Below are positions 6,879-8,035 of a stretch of 8,035 nt of DNA, piece after piece. Numbering within the stretch: the stretch's first letter is position 1; every line of letters starts with the position of its first letter. The position numbers and the translations under genes are program-made. Source of the DNA: Candidatus Zixiibacteriota bacterium (GTDB taxonomy: Bacteria > Zixibacteria > MSB-5A5 > JAABVY01 > JAHJOQ01). Where the stretch lies: positions 1 through 8,035 of the forward strand of contig JAJRZO010000019.1 in the NCBI GenBank assembly GCA_024275215.1, read 5' to 3'. Below the pieces are notes generated by a model. That model had not been told where the DNA came from. It did not search any database and saw only the letters and a list, made by a program, of their open reading frames with translations.

Positions 6879-7982
6879 ATGGAAAGAACCGGACTATTCA
6901 CAATGGACATTTCATTTCAACCGGCAGCTTCCAGATTGCTGGCGAACGCGCTCAAATCTGGCCGGTTACACTCAGCTTATCTTTTCACCGGAGATGAAGG
7001 ATACGGCAAGTGGCTGACTGCAGTGGAATTCGCTGCTGGAATACTCTGTAGTGCGTGCCAGTCAGAATCTGAATTATCAACATGCGTTACACGAGTCAGG
7101 AAACTGATTCATCCCGATCTTCACCTTATTTTTCCCATGCCATCTCCGAAGAACAAAACCGAGGAAGCTGAATATCCTCAATTTTTCAGGGATACCAAGA
7201 CCGAAGATCCGCATTCACCTGTCGAATATGGTCGCGTCGCAAATATCCTGCTTGCCAATGTTCGCGAGATCAGAAAAAAACTCTATACGACAGCAGCCGA
7301 AGGCGGTTACAGGGTTGCGATATTTCATCAGGTTGAGCGAATGCCCGACACCAGTTTTGATATCATGCTCAAGACCATCGAGGAACCGCCGCCTGAGACA
7401 GTCCTGATTCTGACAACCAGCAATGTGAACCGTCTGCCTGCAACTGTCATATCCCGTTGTCAACGCGTACGATTCCTTCCTGTGTCGGAGTCGTCAATAC
7501 GGGAATACCTGATCGATATTAAAGGTATCGAGAGAGAGCAGGCAGAGCAATTCGCGCGGCTTTCGGGTGGAAGTTTCACCGAGGCATTTCGTCTTGTCGG
7601 AAGTAATATCCAGCATAAACGAGAAATAGCGGTGAACCTTCTCGGTGCTTTCACTACAGGCGACAAAGGTAACGCATTCTCTGCTCTGATCGATGGCATC
7701 AATTTTCGCAATCGCGATGAGGCACTGGAATATATTCAGATTTGGACAAGCCTGCTTCGTGATGTGATGATCCTGAAACTCGAGCTTCCCGAATCATCGA
7801 CTTTCAACAATGATTATGAAACTGAACTTAGAAAAATCGCATCGAATATCGGAACGGAACGCGCGATTCACTTGGCGATGTCGGAACTGCTCGAGACGAA
7901 GAAATTGTTTTATCGAAATGTTTCACCGCGATTATCGCTGACAAAATTCGCCTGGCGACTGAATGAATTGTCAAAGAACTAA
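6879..7982 (+). CDS. holB: DNA polymerase III subunit delta' (clamp loader)
   Basis: Delta' is the stator subunit of the clamp loader that places the sliding clamp on primed DNA. The AAA+ fold shows SGRLHSAYLF (27-36) and a P-loop-like GDEGYGKW (38-45), with Trp where Thr/Ser is expected. A Cys-containing module (C57, C60, C69) precedes HPDL (78-81). Next come an acidic insert (about 88-120), the Walker-B-like segment with Asp lost (IFHQVERM, 148-155), LKTIEEPP (164-171) and the SRC motif (192-194) that supplies the arginine finger. The 367-residue length is normal. ATG 6879 is the first possible start, since an in-frame TGA lies at 6873-6875. AGGAG (6862-6866) is 12 bases away. The alternative is ATG 6903 (residue 9), which also gives a family-like N-terminus. 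The degenerate P-loop suggests it does not hydrolyse ATP, as for many delta' subunits. Confidence 0.9.
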   Translation: MERTGLFTMDISFQPAASRLLANALKSGRLHSAYLFTGDEGYGKWLTAVEFAAGILCSACQSESELSTCVTRVRKLIHPDLHLIFPMPSPKNKTEEAEYPQFFRDTKTEDPHSPVEYGRVANILLANVREIRKKLYTTAAEGGYRVAIFHQVERMPDTSFDIMLKTIEEPPPETVLILTTSNVNRLPATVISRCQRVRFLPVSESSIREYLIDIKGIEREQAEQFARLSGGSFTEAFRLVGSNIQHKREIAVNLLGAFTTGDKGNAFSALIDGINFRNRDEALEYIQIWTSLLRDVMILKLELPESSTFNNDYETELRKIASNIGTERAIHLAMSELLETKKLFYRNVSPRLSLTKFAWRLNELSKN

Positions 7983-7984
7983 GA

Positions 7985-8035
7985 TCAGTTTATAGCAAGA
8001 AGCTTTCTGATCAGTGACAGGAACTCATCCTTGTC
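7985..8035 (-). CDS. C-terminal end of a gene running off the window (hypothetical)
   Basis: On the minus strand one frame is open from the window edge to a TGA at 7985-7987, encoding a 16-residue tail DKDEFLSLIRKLLAIN. The other two minus frames stop quickly. The tail is helical and plausible for a protein C-terminus, and would end 2 bp from the holB stop in a convergent arrangement. It is too short to name a family and could be a chance open stretch. Confidence 0.4.
   Translation of the reverse strand, partial: DKDEFLSLIRKLLAIN

Noticed and set aside
7983..8012. GATCAG...CTGATC inverted repeat after holB
   Set aside because: The stem is 6 bp with an 18-nt loop and no T-tract, and it overlaps the likely end of the convergent gene. 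This is too weak to call a terminator.

Overview
The window comes from a Gram-negative (two-membrane) bacterium with moderate GC. A protein with a signal peptide ends in an Omp85-type outer-membrane barrel, and murA shows it makes peptidoglycan. The DNA polymerase III delta' protein has the HPDLHxxFP stretch and long acidic insert that I associate with Bacteroidota and related FCB-group lineages. An FCB-like or candidate-phylum genome such as Zixibacteria is my best guess. This is inference, because the window holds no rRNA or other phylogenetic marker.

Layout. Positions 84-1235 (+) encode a saccharopine-dehydrogenase-family (lysine-6-dehydrogenase-like) oxidoreductase. Positions 1387-1800 (+) encode a small protein with two ACT-like domains, possibly an amino-acid sensor for the same metabolism. 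A 79-bp convergent gap with an 8-bp hairpin separates them from a minus-strand pair. That pair is murA (5023-6285), followed 14 bp later by a 1042-residue envelope protein (1880-5008). The large protein joins a signal peptide, an HExxH metallopeptidase domain, a TolB-like PD40 beta-propeller and a C-terminal Omp85-like barrel. A 593-bp divergent intergenic region (6286-6878) contains a MITE-like element of about 176 bp with imperfect terminal inverted repeats and two strong REP-type hairpins, then a near-consensus sigma-70 promoter facing holB. holB (6879-7982, +) encodes the clamp-loader delta' subunit. A convergent minus-strand gene appears to end 2 bp beyond it and runs off the window.

The genes fall into three functional groups: amino-acid metabolism and sensing, cell-envelope biogenesis (murA plus the Omp85-like fusion, probably one transcript), and DNA replication (holB). 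The most notable item is the fusion protein. It carries the L6-loop RGY signature and a C-terminal Phe of Omp85 proteins, but a metallopeptidase and propeller occupy the place where POTRA domains normally sit. No CRISPR array, tRNA, rRNA, integrase or transposase gene was seen.
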